5,384 nucleotides of DNA from positions 1 through 5,384 of the forward strand of contig MWAR01000234.1 in the NCBI GenBank assembly GCA_002068715.1, in the 5' to 3' direction. Of the stretch, positions 1-5,309 are shown in pieces. A program made the position numbers and the translations under genes. Below the pieces are notes generated by a model. The model ran no database searches. It worked only from the letters and a program-made list of their open reading frames with translations, and had not been told where the DNA came from. The first letter of the stretch is position 1, and the number at the start of each line of letters is the position of its first letter. Source of the DNA: a bacterium ADurb.Bin374 (GTDB taxonomy: Bacteria; Riflebacteria; Ozemobacteria; Ozemobacterales; Ozemobacteraceae).

Positions 1-162
1 GCTGCCGCCATTCCGGGAAAGAGCCGCCCGGCCGCGCAGCAGCTGAAACGTCATTGTCTCATCCGCTCCCGCGCAGAACGCAACGGGAGCGGAACAGCCG
101 ACGAGAACCGCCGCCAGAACTAAAACGGGAATGAACCGCCAGAACCATGCGCCACGCGTCAT
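1..162 (-). CDS. N-terminus of an exported protein, probable lipoprotein (partial)
   Basis: The reading frame is open from an ATG at 162 down to base 1 (54 codons, no stop), so the gene continues beyond the left edge. A strong Shine-Dalgarno (GGAGG on the minus strand, plus positions 171-175) lies 8 nt before the ATG and supports this start. The product begins MTRGAWFWRFIPVLVLAAVL followed by V-G-C-S: basic residues, a hydrophobic core, then a lipobox (L20-V21-G22-C23) with Ser at +2. This fits a signal peptidase II substrate that is lipidated and, in Gram-negative bacteria, sent to the outer membrane. A type I cleavage site near residues 28-33 (FCAGA, just before DE) is an alternative. The visible mature part is too short to assign a family. 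The gene is divergent from the small zinc-ribbon gene at 384 across a 221-bp spacer. Confidence 0.7.
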   Translation of the reverse strand, partial: MTRGAWFWRFIPVLVLAAVLVGCSAPVAFCAGADETMTFQLLRGRAALSRNGGS

Positions 163-201
163 CAAACCACCCTCCAGGGACAGATGCTACACTCGTGCAG
201 G

Positions 202-231
202 AGTATACACCTCCTCGGCATCCTCAATGAA
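202..231 (-). promoter_or_regulatory. Possible sigma70 promoter for the exported-protein gene
   Basis: On the minus strand a -10-like TATACT (plus 202-207, 5 of 6 matches to consensus) lies 18 bases from a weak -35-like TTCATT (plus 226-231, 3 of 6). Transcription would start near 195 and give a leader of about 33 nt before the ATG at 162. The -10 match and spacing are reasonable, but the -35 is poor. Confidence 0.3.
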
Positions 232-237
232 GAGGGA

Positions 238-253
238 AGCCGTTCAAACGGCT
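238..253. repeat. Short dyad in the divergent intergenic region
   Basis: AGCCGTT and AACGGCT form 7-bp inverted arms around a 2-base centre. The dyad lies between two divergently transcribed genes and just upstream of the -35-like element of the minus-strand promoter, where a repressor or activator site would be expected. No T-tract follows on either strand, so it is not an intrinsic terminator. A binding function is inferred from position only. Confidence 0.3.
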
Positions 254-309
254 CCGACAAAATCCTTGGAGGGAGAAGTCCGCCCCGGCACCCGGCGGGT
301 TGTTTTGAA

Positions 310-338
310 TGGACAATGCGACTGTTTTGCGCTACGTT
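310..338 (+). promoter_or_regulatory. Weak candidate promoter for the small zinc-ribbon gene
   Basis: TGGACA (310-315, 5 of 6 to the -35 consensus) is followed after 17 bases by TACGTT (333-338, only 3 of 6 to the -10). An overlapping alternative is TTGCGC (327-332), 18 bases, then TACATT (351-356, 4 of 6). Either would give a short leader to the ATG at 384. A direct repeat GTGAGAGG (343-350 and 367-374) lies in this leader, and its second copy runs into the Shine-Dalgarno. No candidate is strong. Confidence 0.25.
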
Positions 339-383
339 TGAGGTGAGAGGTACATTTCAAATCACCGTGAGAGGAGGCGTGCC

Positions 384-530
384 ATGGAAAACGACATCAT
401 CACGATCGAGTGTCCGTGCGGCGCTGTATTCGAAGTCGAAAAGGAAGAGGTCGACATCTCGGGAGACCGCTGGACCCACTGCCCCAAGTGCAACCGCAAG
501 CTCCCCATCCCCGAAGAAGACGAAGACTGA
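384..530 (+). CDS. Small zinc-ribbon-like protein, 48 aa
   Basis: An ATG at 384 follows a strong Shine-Dalgarno (GAGGAGG, 371-377) by 6 nt, the frame ends at TGA 528-530, and a classic intrinsic terminator begins 24 bases later. This complete gene context argues for a real short gene despite its length. The product begins MENDIITIECPCGAVFEVEK and ends in an acidic tail (PEEDED). Cysteines occur as C10-P-C12 and C33-P-K-C36, about 20 residues apart, which suggests a single zinc knuckle or ribbon. The first pair is CxC rather than the usual CxxC, so metal binding is inferred. It is too short for an enzyme and has no signal peptide or membrane segment; a cytoplasmic accessory or regulatory role is plausible. 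No named family is recognised. The gene appears monocistronic. Confidence 0.8.
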   Translation: MENDIITIECPCGAVFEVEKEEVDISGDRWTHCPKCNRKLPIPEEDED

Positions 531-554
531 GTCTCGAGAACTCCCCGAAACCAC

Positions 555-589
555 AACCGGAGGTCCGCCAGGACCTCCGGTTACTTTTT
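555..589 (+). terminator. Rho-independent terminator
   Basis: A perfect 12-bp stem (AACCGGAGGTCC, 555-566, pairing with 571-582) closes a 4-nt loop (GCCA) and is followed by AC and a run of five T (585-589). It lies 24 bases after the stop of the small zinc-ribbon gene and ends that transcript. The strand facing asnS lacks a comparable T-run, so it acts mainly in the plus direction. Confidence 0.9.
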
Positions 590-809
590 CGACCGTCCAC
601 GGATATAAAATATATTACAATATATTCTTATTCCGACATTTCACGCCGCATTTCGGGTGTTCATGTCCGGCATGTTCAAATGCAATCACCATTGCGCCAT
701 AAGGGCTGGTTTCAAACCCTCCCCTACGGTTGTATATGCAATTGTTTTTTATGTCTTCGAGTCTTTGCGATGAATGATCTCTGCGGCTCTGTGGTGAGGC
801 TGTTGTGAC
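590..809. other. Gene-free spacer with an AT-rich inverted repeat
   Basis: This spacer separates the terminator of the small plus-strand gene from the 3' end of asnS, so the two flanking genes converge on it. Its left end is strikingly AT-rich (603-630) and contains a 7-bp inverted repeat (AATATAT at 609-615, ATATATT at 620-626, loop TACA). A short dyad GGTTT-C-AAACC lies near 705-715. No convincing intrinsic terminator for asnS is visible on the minus strand. A 36-codon open frame (663-773) has no good ribosome binding site and is not called as a gene. The right part holds the degenerate repeat listed separately. Confidence 0.6.
751..796 (-). repeat. Possible decayed copy of a CACAGAG/CGCAAAG-type dispersed intergenic repeat
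   Basis: Read on the minus strand the segment contains CACCACAGAG, CGCAGAGA, CGCAAAGA and CTCGAAGACAT in order: short purine-rich units of 7 to 8 bases that vary on a C-R-C-A-R-A-G theme. From memory, similar strings of ACCACAGAG and CGCAAAG units are scattered between genes in many environmental bacterial genomes. Its place just after the asnS stop suits such an element. The family assignment is recollection, not a search result. The units are imperfect, so this copy would be degenerate. Confidence 0.4.
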
Positions 810-2255
810 TCAGAACTCGGCGCTGCCGGTGGTGCGGGGGAACGGAGCCGTGTCACGGATGTTTCCCATGCCCGTCACGAACATCAAAAACCGGTCGAAG
901 CCCAGGCCGAAGCCGCTGTGGACGGCCGTGCCGTATTTGCGGGTCTCGAGATACCACCACATGCTCTCCTCGGGAATCTTGAACTCCTCGATCTTGCGCT
1001 TGAGCACGTCATACCGCTCCTCGCGCTGGGAGCCGCCGATGATCTCGCCGATGCCGGGCGCGAGCACGTCCATCGCGCGCACCGTCTTCCCGTCTTCGTT
1101 GAGCCGCATGTAGAACGCCTTGATCTCCTTCGGGTAGTCGGTCAGGATCGTCGGCTTCTTGAAATGCTTTTCGACGAGATACCGCTCGTGCTCCGACTGG
1201 AGGTCGATGCCCCATTTTTCGACGGGATACTGAAACTTCTTCTTTTTATTCGGGGTCGAATTTTTCAGGATTTCGATCGCCTCGGTGTAGGTGATGCGCT
1301 CGAACTTGTTCTCGATCATGAAGTGCAGTTTCTGCAGCAGGCCCATCTCGCTGCGCTCTTCCTGCTTCTTCGTCTTTTCCTCTTCCGCGAGGCGCTTGTC
1401 GAAGAACTCGAGGTCGTCCTTGCAGTTGTCGAGAGCATAGCGCACGAGATATTTCAGGAACTCCTCGGCCAGGTCCATGTTGTCGGTCAGATCGGCGAAC
1501 GCGACCTCGGGTTCGATCATCCAGAACTCGGCCGCATGCCGGGTGGTGTTCGAGTTCTCGGCGCGGAACGTCGGGCCGAACGTGTAGACCTTCCCGAGCG
1601 ACATCGCGGCGAGTTCGGCCTCGAGCTGGCCCGAGACGGTCAAATTCGTCGATTTGCCGAAGAAATCCTTCGAGAAGTCGATGCTGCCGTCGTCCTTCAG
1701 GGGCGGGTTCTTCGGGTCCAGCGTCGTGACGCGGAACATCGCGCCGGCGCCTTCGCAGTCCGACCCGGTGATGATCGGGGTGTGCACGTAGAAGAAACCG
1801 TGGTCGTTGAAGAACTTGTGGATCGCGAACGCCATCGCGTGCCGGATGCGGAACATCGCGCCGAACGTGTTGGTGCGAAACCGAAGGTGCGCAATCTCGC
1901 GCAGGAATTCGAGCGAGTGCTTCTTTGGCTGGAGTGGGTATTTCTCTGGATCGGCAGCGCCAAGCACCTCGACCTTCTGCGCTTTCAGCTCGACCGCCTG
2001 GCCGCTTCCCTGCGAGGCGACGAGGTTGCCGGTGATGCGCACGGCTGCGCCCGTCGTGACGTCAGCCAGCATGGCTTCGGTGATCGCGCCGCCCTCGAGA
2101 TCGGCGACGGCCTGGATGTTCAGGATCGTCGAGCCGTCATTGACGGCGATGAAGGCGACGTTTTTGCTGGTGCGCTTCGTCCGGACCCATCCGTTGACGA
2201 TGACAGGATCGGAAGACGGGGACATCTTGAGTATCTGAGCGATTGTCGGCTGCAT
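810..2255 (-). CDS. asnS: Asparaginyl-tRNA synthetase (AsnRS)
   Basis: This class IIb synthetase activates asparagine with ATP and charges tRNA-Asn in the cytoplasm. The 481-residue product is complete and close to the usual bacterial length (466 in E. coli). Residues about 18-98 form the N-terminal OB-fold that binds the anticodon ([20 protein letters not shown]). The catalytic core carries motif 1 near 148-161, the TVSGQLEAE segment at 206-214, motif 2 at about 228-250 ([19 protein letters not shown]) with R231 and E233, and motif 3 at 447-457 ([11 protein letters not shown]) with R455. The stretches [13 protein letters not shown] and [19 protein letters not shown] are AsnRS hallmarks and separate it from AspRS. 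A lysine/glutamate-rich stretch (about 287-303) enlarges the insertion between motifs 2 and 3. The ATG at 2255 has GGAGGTG upstream. Its presence implies direct asparagine charging. It is probably transcribed from its own promoter at 2357-2386. Confidence 0.97.
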   Translation of the reverse strand: MQPTIAQILKMSPSSDPVIVNGWVRTKRTSKNVAFIAVNDGSTILNIQAVADLEGGAITEAMLADVTTGAAVRITGNLVASQGSGQAVELKAQKVEVLGAADPEKYPLQPKKHSLEFLREIAHLRFRTNTFGAMFRIRHAMAFAIHKFFNDHGFFYVHTPIITGSDCEGAGAMFRVTTLDPKNPPLKDDGSIDFSKDFFGKSTNLTVSGQLEAELAAMSLGKVYTFGPTFRAENSNTTRHAAEFWMIEPEVAFADLTDNMDLAEEFLKYLVRYALDNCKDDLEFFDKRLAEEEKTKKQEERSEMGLLQKLHFMIENKFERITYTEAIEILKNSTPNKKKKFQYPVEKWGIDLQSEHERYLVEKHFKKPTILTDYPKEIKAFYMRLNEDGKTVRAMDVLAPGIGEIIGGSQREERYDVLKRKIEEFKIPEESMWWYLETRKYGTAVHSGFGLGFDRFLMFVTGMGNIRDTAPFPRTTGSAEF

Positions 2256-2284
2256 TGATGACGCACCTCCATGCGGATAATCCT

Positions 2285-2357
2285 GCGGCTTCGCCGCCCG
2301 GCCCGGTCCGATGCGTTCCCGGACCCCGGTTCTTCGCGGCAGGCCTGCGAAAGCAGG
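2285..2357 (-). promoter_or_regulatory. Structured asnS 5' leader (three short hairpins)
   Basis: Between the likely asnS promoter and its start codon there are three short inverted repeats: CCTGC/GCAGG with a 4-nt loop (2344-2357), GGTCCG/CGGACC with a 9-nt loop (2305-2325), and GCGGC/GCCGC with a 3-nt loop (2285-2297). The first overlaps the predicted transcription start. No T-box signature or terminator T-run is seen. In a GC-rich spacer such hairpins can arise by chance, so a regulatory role is unproven. Confidence 0.3.
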
Positions 2358-2386
2358 TTATACCCCGAATCCCCCTTCGGCATCAA
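2357..2386 (-). promoter_or_regulatory. Probable sigma70 promoter of asnS
   Basis: On the minus strand TTGATG (plus 2381-2386, 4 of 6 to the -35) is followed after 18 bases by TATAAC (plus 2357-2362, 5 of 6 to the -10). Transcription would start near 2350, giving a leader of about 95 nt. This suggests asnS is expressed separately from the HEAT-repeat gene upstream on the same strand. Confidence 0.5.
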
Positions 2387-2456
2387 GTCCCGACGCAGGG
2401 CAAACGCACGAGTTTTAGTGCGCAATCGTGGGAAAGGCGTTCGTCACGTGCAACCG

Positions 2457-2478
2457 CGGGCGCATCGCGATGCGCCCG
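2457..2478. repeat. 22-bp perfect palindrome after the HEAT-repeat gene
   Basis: The half-site CGGGCGCATCG (2457-2467) is followed at once by its exact reverse complement (2468-2478). It lies 21 bases past the stop of the HEAT-repeat gene. As RNA it can fold to a 9-bp GC-rich stem with a CGCG loop, which could protect the 3' end or aid termination. Neither strand has a T-tract directly after it, so it is not a standard intrinsic terminator. A DNA-binding site for a dimeric protein is the alternative. Confidence 0.5.
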
Positions 2479-2499
2479 GATTCCCGGCAAAAACTTTCG

Positions 2500-3513
2500 T
2501 CAGAGCTTCACCCAGGGCGCAAAGCGCGTCTTCCGGGGAGGCGGCTTGAGAGCGTTTTCCATCGACTGCCTGATCCGGCCGATCGACGCCGCGATTTCCT
2601 GCTTCCGATCATCGTCGGCGGTCTGTTCGAGCACCGACTCGAGCGTCTGAACGGACTCCGCACCAGGCAATCCCTCGAAAACGCCCAATGCTTCCCGAAA
2701 CAGGAAGGGGTCAGCAAAAAGCTCGATCAGCACCGGAAAAAGCCGCGTCTCGTTCAGCACCCGCACGGCATGGCACGCGGAAGCCTGCATGTGGGCCTTC
2801 CCTTCGAGCCGGAGCATGCGTTCGACGATTCCCATGGCTTCGGTCCTGTCCGACCGAACACGGTTGTCTTCATGGCTGAGCAGCTGGGTCAGAAGCACGA
2901 ACGTCTTCCGGCTCCTGATCGACTGGAGCCCTTCGACGGTGTTGGCGACCACCCGTGAGTCTTCATGCCGGAGATACGGAGCCAGCCGGATGAGCATCTC
3001 CTCGTCGGGGAAGCTTTGCCCAAGATGCTTGGTGAGGAACGACAGGACAGACTCGTCCGGTTGCGATTCGAGAAGCGCCAGCAGAGGCTCTTTGACGGTT
3101 TCATCGGGGTTCTCGCAGACGATCTTCAGCTCCTCGACCGTGACCGCGGCCGGTTCCGAAGCTATTTTCGCGAGAATTTCCTCGCGGCTCGGAGGCGGCG
3201 GCGGCTCTTCGGGCGGCGGGACGACGGTGTTCCGTGACACGGTCGCTGGATCGACGCCTTTGAACGAATATGTCACATCGATCTTGTTCAGGAGCTTCTT
3301 TGCCCAGAAGACGACCGCCGGATCCCGGTGGAACTTCAGGTCATACAGCACCTCGAACAGAATCTTGCTCGAACAGTCGGTCTGGGATTCGAACAGCCCC
3401 TTGAGCATCGCCGTGATCGACTCGGGAGTTCCCGTCTTGAGATCAAAGGCAATCTGTTTGATATCCATGGTCGCGCCACTGTATCCCAGAAGGGCGCGGA
3501 TTTCAAATTTCAT
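2500..3513 (-). CDS. HEAT-repeat protein with proline-rich linker, 337 aa
   Basis: No catalytic motif is visible. Residues about 17-80 form a helical N-terminal part, 99-108 a proline-rich linker (PPPEEPPPPP), and about 110-318 a run of paired helices with HEAT-like features such as LAPYLRHEDSRVVANTVEGL and LLTQLLSHEDNRVR, where an Asp/Asn before Arg-Val recurs. HEAT solenoids usually act as protein-binding scaffolds, so an adaptor role is inferred. There is no signal peptide or membrane segment, so it is probably cytoplasmic. The start is uncertain: the longest frame begins at 3513, while Met16 (3468; MDIKQIAFDL) would give 322 residues, and neither has a clear Shine-Dalgarno. A 6-bp inverted repeat (GACATC/GATGTC, 3522-3540) lies just upstream of the first ATG. 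The gene is divergent from the zinc-ribbon gene at 3763. No confident promoter for it was found. Confidence 0.85.
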   Translation of the reverse strand: MKFEIRALLGYSGATMDIKQIAFDLKTGTPESITAMLKGLFESQTDCSSKILFEVLYDLKFHRDPAVVFWAKKLLNKIDVTYSFKGVDPATVSRNTVVPPPEEPPPPPSREEILAKIASEPAAVTVEELKIVCENPDETVKEPLLALLESQPDESVLSFLTKHLGQSFPDEEMLIRLAPYLRHEDSRVVANTVEGLQSIRSRKTFVLLTQLLSHEDNRVRSDRTEAMGIVERMLRLEGKAHMQASACHAVRVLNETRLFPVLIELFADPFLFREALGVFEGLPGAESVQTLESVLEQTADDDRKQEIAASIGRIRQSMENALKPPPRKTRFAPWVKL

Positions 3514-3563
3514 GCACTGCCGACATCTTCACCCGATGTCCATGTTCCAGTTCGGCAAAGTTC

Positions 3564-3592
3564 GTGACCGATGATATCGGCCGTGCTATAAT
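3564..3592 (+). promoter_or_regulatory. Strong extended -10 sigma70 promoter for the zinc-ribbon pair
   Basis: A perfect TATAAT (3587-3592) carries the extended -10 dinucleotide TG one base upstream (TGC-TATAAT). It lies 17 bases after GTGACC (3564-3569, 4 of 6 to the -35). Transcription would start near 3599 and produce a leader of about 165 nt before the ATG at 3763. It is the closest promoter to consensus in the window. Confidence 0.75.
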
Positions 3593-3642
3593 CTTTGTGA
3601 GAGAAAAACAACCGGAGTTTATCCGGATGAGGTATCGAGAGG

Positions 3643-3690
3643 CATGCCGGGTTCTGTCGTCCGGGAAAAGAAAAAGCTTTTCCCGGCATG
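3643..3690 (+). promoter_or_regulatory. Two competing hairpins in the leader of the zinc-ribbon gene
   Basis: Hairpin B pairs CCGGGAAAAG (3661-3670) with CTTTTCCCGG (3677-3686), a perfect 10-bp stem with a 6-nt loop. Hairpin A pairs CATGCCGGG (3643-3651) with CCCGGCATG (3682-3690), a perfect 9-bp stem. Both use bases 3682-3686, so only one can form fully at a time. Such mutually exclusive folding is typical of attenuators and riboswitch expression platforms. There is no T-tract after either hairpin and both lie more than 70 nt before the start codon, so a mechanism cannot be named. Confidence 0.45.
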
Positions 3691-3762
3691 ATCCAGTTGA
3701 TACAGCAGCTTCGACGAGATCGGCAGCACACCTGACGAGGATCTTCACAGAGGAACAACCAG

Positions 3763-4680
3763 ATGAGCCTGATTGAATGCAGTGAATGTGGCATGGAAAT
3801 TTCCTCGCACGCGACGAGATGTGTTCATTGCGGTTTTTCGACCGGCGGCACCACCTCGGGAATCTGCGGAAAAAGAACAAAACTCCTGCTGGGCGTGCTG
3901 GTCCTGTCGGCAGTCCTCGGGGCAGTGGCCTGGAAAGAGCCCCTTCTCCGGTATTTCCACACCGGCCGCGTCACCGAACAGGAAGCACCGCCGTCCCGGA
4001 CGGTCTCAGCGATCGACAAGCCGTCGGCTGTCTCGATGGCGTCCCGTCCGGCTTCCGGATCGACAATGGAAGAGGAAACCCTGGCCGGTGCATCGAATAC
4101 CGAATCGATCGATCCCCGGCTGGTTTTCGAAGACTCAGCGGAAAATGCAACCGATGACGAGATCCTGGCACCCGGAATCGGAACGGCGGCCCTCCTCCAA
4201 TCCGGCACCACGTCCGCGATGTCAGTCGCAAACGGCTCCGAAGCTATCGGCGCAGGCCGGAGCGCATCCGTCGATCCTGAAACGATCATCCGACGCGTCA
4301 TCGAAAGGGACAAGGACATTTATCGGTCCTTCCAGGCTTTGGACTATCCCCACTACTGGACTACCGAGGATCTGGACAAGGTTGCCGGATGTGATGCGAT
4401 TCGCAAGGAACTCTTATACGCTCTCTCCGCGTTGCAATTGACCGATCAAAAGCCGGAATACGCGCTGCTCATCGAGTTTCTCCGCATGGAAAATGCGGCA
4501 GCGATGGCCGTCATGGACTATTACCGGGACCTCATCGTCAACCGCTATACCAGGCCCGCTAATCCCTTCTTCGTCACCAGGCTTCAGAAAGCATTTTCCG
4601 ACATCCGAAAGCTCGAAGGAAAGCTCGAAAAACACGGATGGGCGAAGGTGTATGCCACGTGGGGCCAGGGGAAAAAGTAG
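3763..4680 (+). CDS. Zinc-ribbon membrane protein of unknown function, 305 aa
   Basis: The N-terminus is a four-cysteine zinc ribbon (C6, C9, C20, C23; CSECG and CVHCG), followed by a basic patch (K37-K40) and one hydrophobic segment (about 41-57, LLLGVLVLSAVLGAVAW). By the positive-inside rule the ribbon stays in the cytoplasm and the rest lies outside. Residues about 70-168 are a Ser/Thr/Ala/Glu-rich, probably disordered linker. The C-terminal part (about 171-300) looks helical, with aromatic clusters (DYPHYW, MDYYRDLIVNRY), and is not recognised as any family. AGAGGAA (3749-3755) lies 7 nt before the ATG and supports the start. It is transcribed from the extended -10 promoter through a structured leader and followed after 56 bases by a second ribbon gene. 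A scaffold or sensor linking cytoplasm and envelope is possible, but function is unknown. Confidence 0.88.
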   Translation: MSLIECSECGMEISSHATRCVHCGFSTGGTTSGICGKRTKLLLGVLVLSAVLGAVAWKEPLLRYFHTGRVTEQEAPPSRTVSAIDKPSAVSMASRPASGSTMEEETLAGASNTESIDPRLVFEDSAENATDDEILAPGIGTAALLQSGTTSAMSVANGSEAIGAGRSASVDPETIIRRVIERDKDIYRSFQALDYPHYWTTEDLDKVAGCDAIRKELLYALSALQLTDQKPEYALLIEFLRMENAAAMAVMDYYRDLIVNRYTRPANPFFVTRLQKAFSDIRKLEGKLEKHGWAKVYATWGQGKK

Positions 4681-4688
4681 ACGGCCAC

Positions 4689-4715
4689 CCGGTGACCACT
4701 TCTCGGCGGCACCGG
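4689..4715 (+). repeat. Intercistronic inverted repeat
   Basis: CCGGTG (4689-4694) and CACCGG (4710-4715) can form a 6-bp stem with a 15-nt loop in the spacer between the two zinc-ribbon genes. No T-run follows, so it should not terminate transcription fully. It could modulate mRNA stability between the cistrons or be fortuitous. Confidence 0.35.
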
Positions 4716-4736
4716 CTTGAATAAGGGAGGAAATGC

Positions 4737-5261
4737 ATGCTCGTTGACTGTCCCGAATGTTCCGGCAAGATTTCATCCCTTGCGGAAATCTGCCCCAATT
4801 GCGGCTATCCAATCGAAGAACTCGGATTGCAGAAACCGCCCGACCGGGCTCCGGAAGAAGCTCCGTTAACGAATGGCTCCGAGGATGACGTGAGGTTTCA
4901 GAAAACCCGGTTTGAAGGAAAATTCAAAAAAGTGTTCAAGGAAATCGAGATCGTTCGCGATCAGACCCGGCTCGTCAAAGGATTCATCTTCACGTCGCAT
5001 CCGTTTTCCCAGGAGCAACTGCTGAAATCCGATCATTTTTCCAGGATAGACTCGATCGTCAAGAAGATCGATGACGACGCCACAAACTGGTTCTGCGCGG
5101 ACAATACGTCTAATATTGCTGAAGATATATATCATTCAATTCGAAAACAAGTGTTGAACGACATTTCCGAGCTGAAACGCGAAATTGCCGACCGGCAACC
5201 CACCTGGTGGGAAAACATCCTGGCTTCCGTCAAACAGCTCCTTCTCCGCTTCGGCATCTGA
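4737..5261 (+). CDS. Zinc-ribbon protein with helical C-terminus, 174 aa
   Basis: The protein opens with a compact zinc ribbon (C5, C8, C19, C22; CPECSGKISSLAEICPNCGY), the rubredoxin-like knuckle pattern of many bacterial zinc-ribbon proteins. A short Pro/Glu-rich linker (about 31-50) follows, then a charged, mostly helical region (about 55-152). The C-terminal segment (157-174, WWENILASVKQLLLRFGI) is probably amphipathic and could touch a membrane or partner. There is no signal peptide or full membrane span. GGGAGG (4725-4730) lies 6 nt before the ATG at 4737. An overlapping ATG at 4733 sits only 2 nt from it and stops after four codons, so 4737 is chosen. It is 56 bases downstream of another ribbon gene with no clear terminator between, so an operon is likely. 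Beyond the ribbon I recognise no family. Codons near 5100-5155 are more AT-rich than elsewhere. Confidence 0.85.
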   Translation: MLVDCPECSGKISSLAEICPNCGYPIEELGLQKPPDRAPEEAPLTNGSEDDVRFQKTRFEGKFKKVFKEIEIVRDQTRLVKGFIFTSHPFSQEQLLKSDHFSRIDSIVKKIDDDATNWFCADNTSNIAEDIYHSIRKQVLNDISELKREIADRQPTWWENILASVKQLLLRFGI

Positions 5262-5270
5262 TTTTTCAGT

Positions 5271-5300
5271 TTGCCAGAAACGCCGTTCCTGTGCTATTCT
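5271..5300 (+). promoter_or_regulatory. Promoter of the tRNA-Leu gene
   Basis: TTGCCA (5271-5276, 5 of 6 to the -35) is followed after 18 bases by TATTCT (5295-5300, 4 of 6 to the -10) with an extended TG one base upstream. A G-rich discriminator (CTGGG) follows, as is usual for stringently controlled stable-RNA promoters. Transcription would begin only a few bases before the tRNA at 5310. The -35 begins 9 bases after the stop of the preceding gene. Confidence 0.6.
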
Positions 5301-5309
5301 CTGGGTGTT

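Noticed and set aside
280..306. CCGCC/GGCGG hairpin followed by GTTGTTTT, resembling a plus-strand terminator
   Set aside because: The stem is only 5 bp, the T-run is interrupted, and no plus-strand gene lies upstream within the window.
184..702. A 172-codon plus-strand frame through the small zinc-ribbon gene and its terminator
   Set aside because: It reads through a perfect intrinsic terminator, overlaps the better-supported 384-530 gene in another frame, and has a low-complexity Ser/Pro/Arg product typical of a shadow frame.
663..773. A 36-codon frame with several Cys/His residues in the spacer before asnS
   Set aside because: There is no good Shine-Dalgarno before the ATG, no clear promoter, and its end runs into the degenerate repeat.
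918..2258. A 446-codon open frame on the plus strand, antisense to asnS
   Set aside because: It lies almost wholly opposite an unmistakable asnS. Long antisense frames are common opposite GC-rich genes with biased third positions, and its product shows no recognisable domain.
2395..2450. Plus-strand GCAGGGCAAAC resembling the first half of a c-di-GMP-I riboswitch
   Set aside because: The second conserved half (GACGCAAAGCC-like) is missing, and no plus-strand gene lies downstream for it to control.
2256..2499. T-box leader for asnS
   Set aside because: Neither the conserved T-box sequence pairing the tRNA acceptor end nor a terminator/antiterminator pair was found.
5255..5276. GGCA-CTGA/TCAG-TGCC interrupted inverted repeat after the second zinc-ribbon gene
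   Set aside because: The T-run lies in the loop rather than after the stem, and the stem has unpaired bases, so it does not look like a terminator; it also overlaps the tRNA promoter -35.
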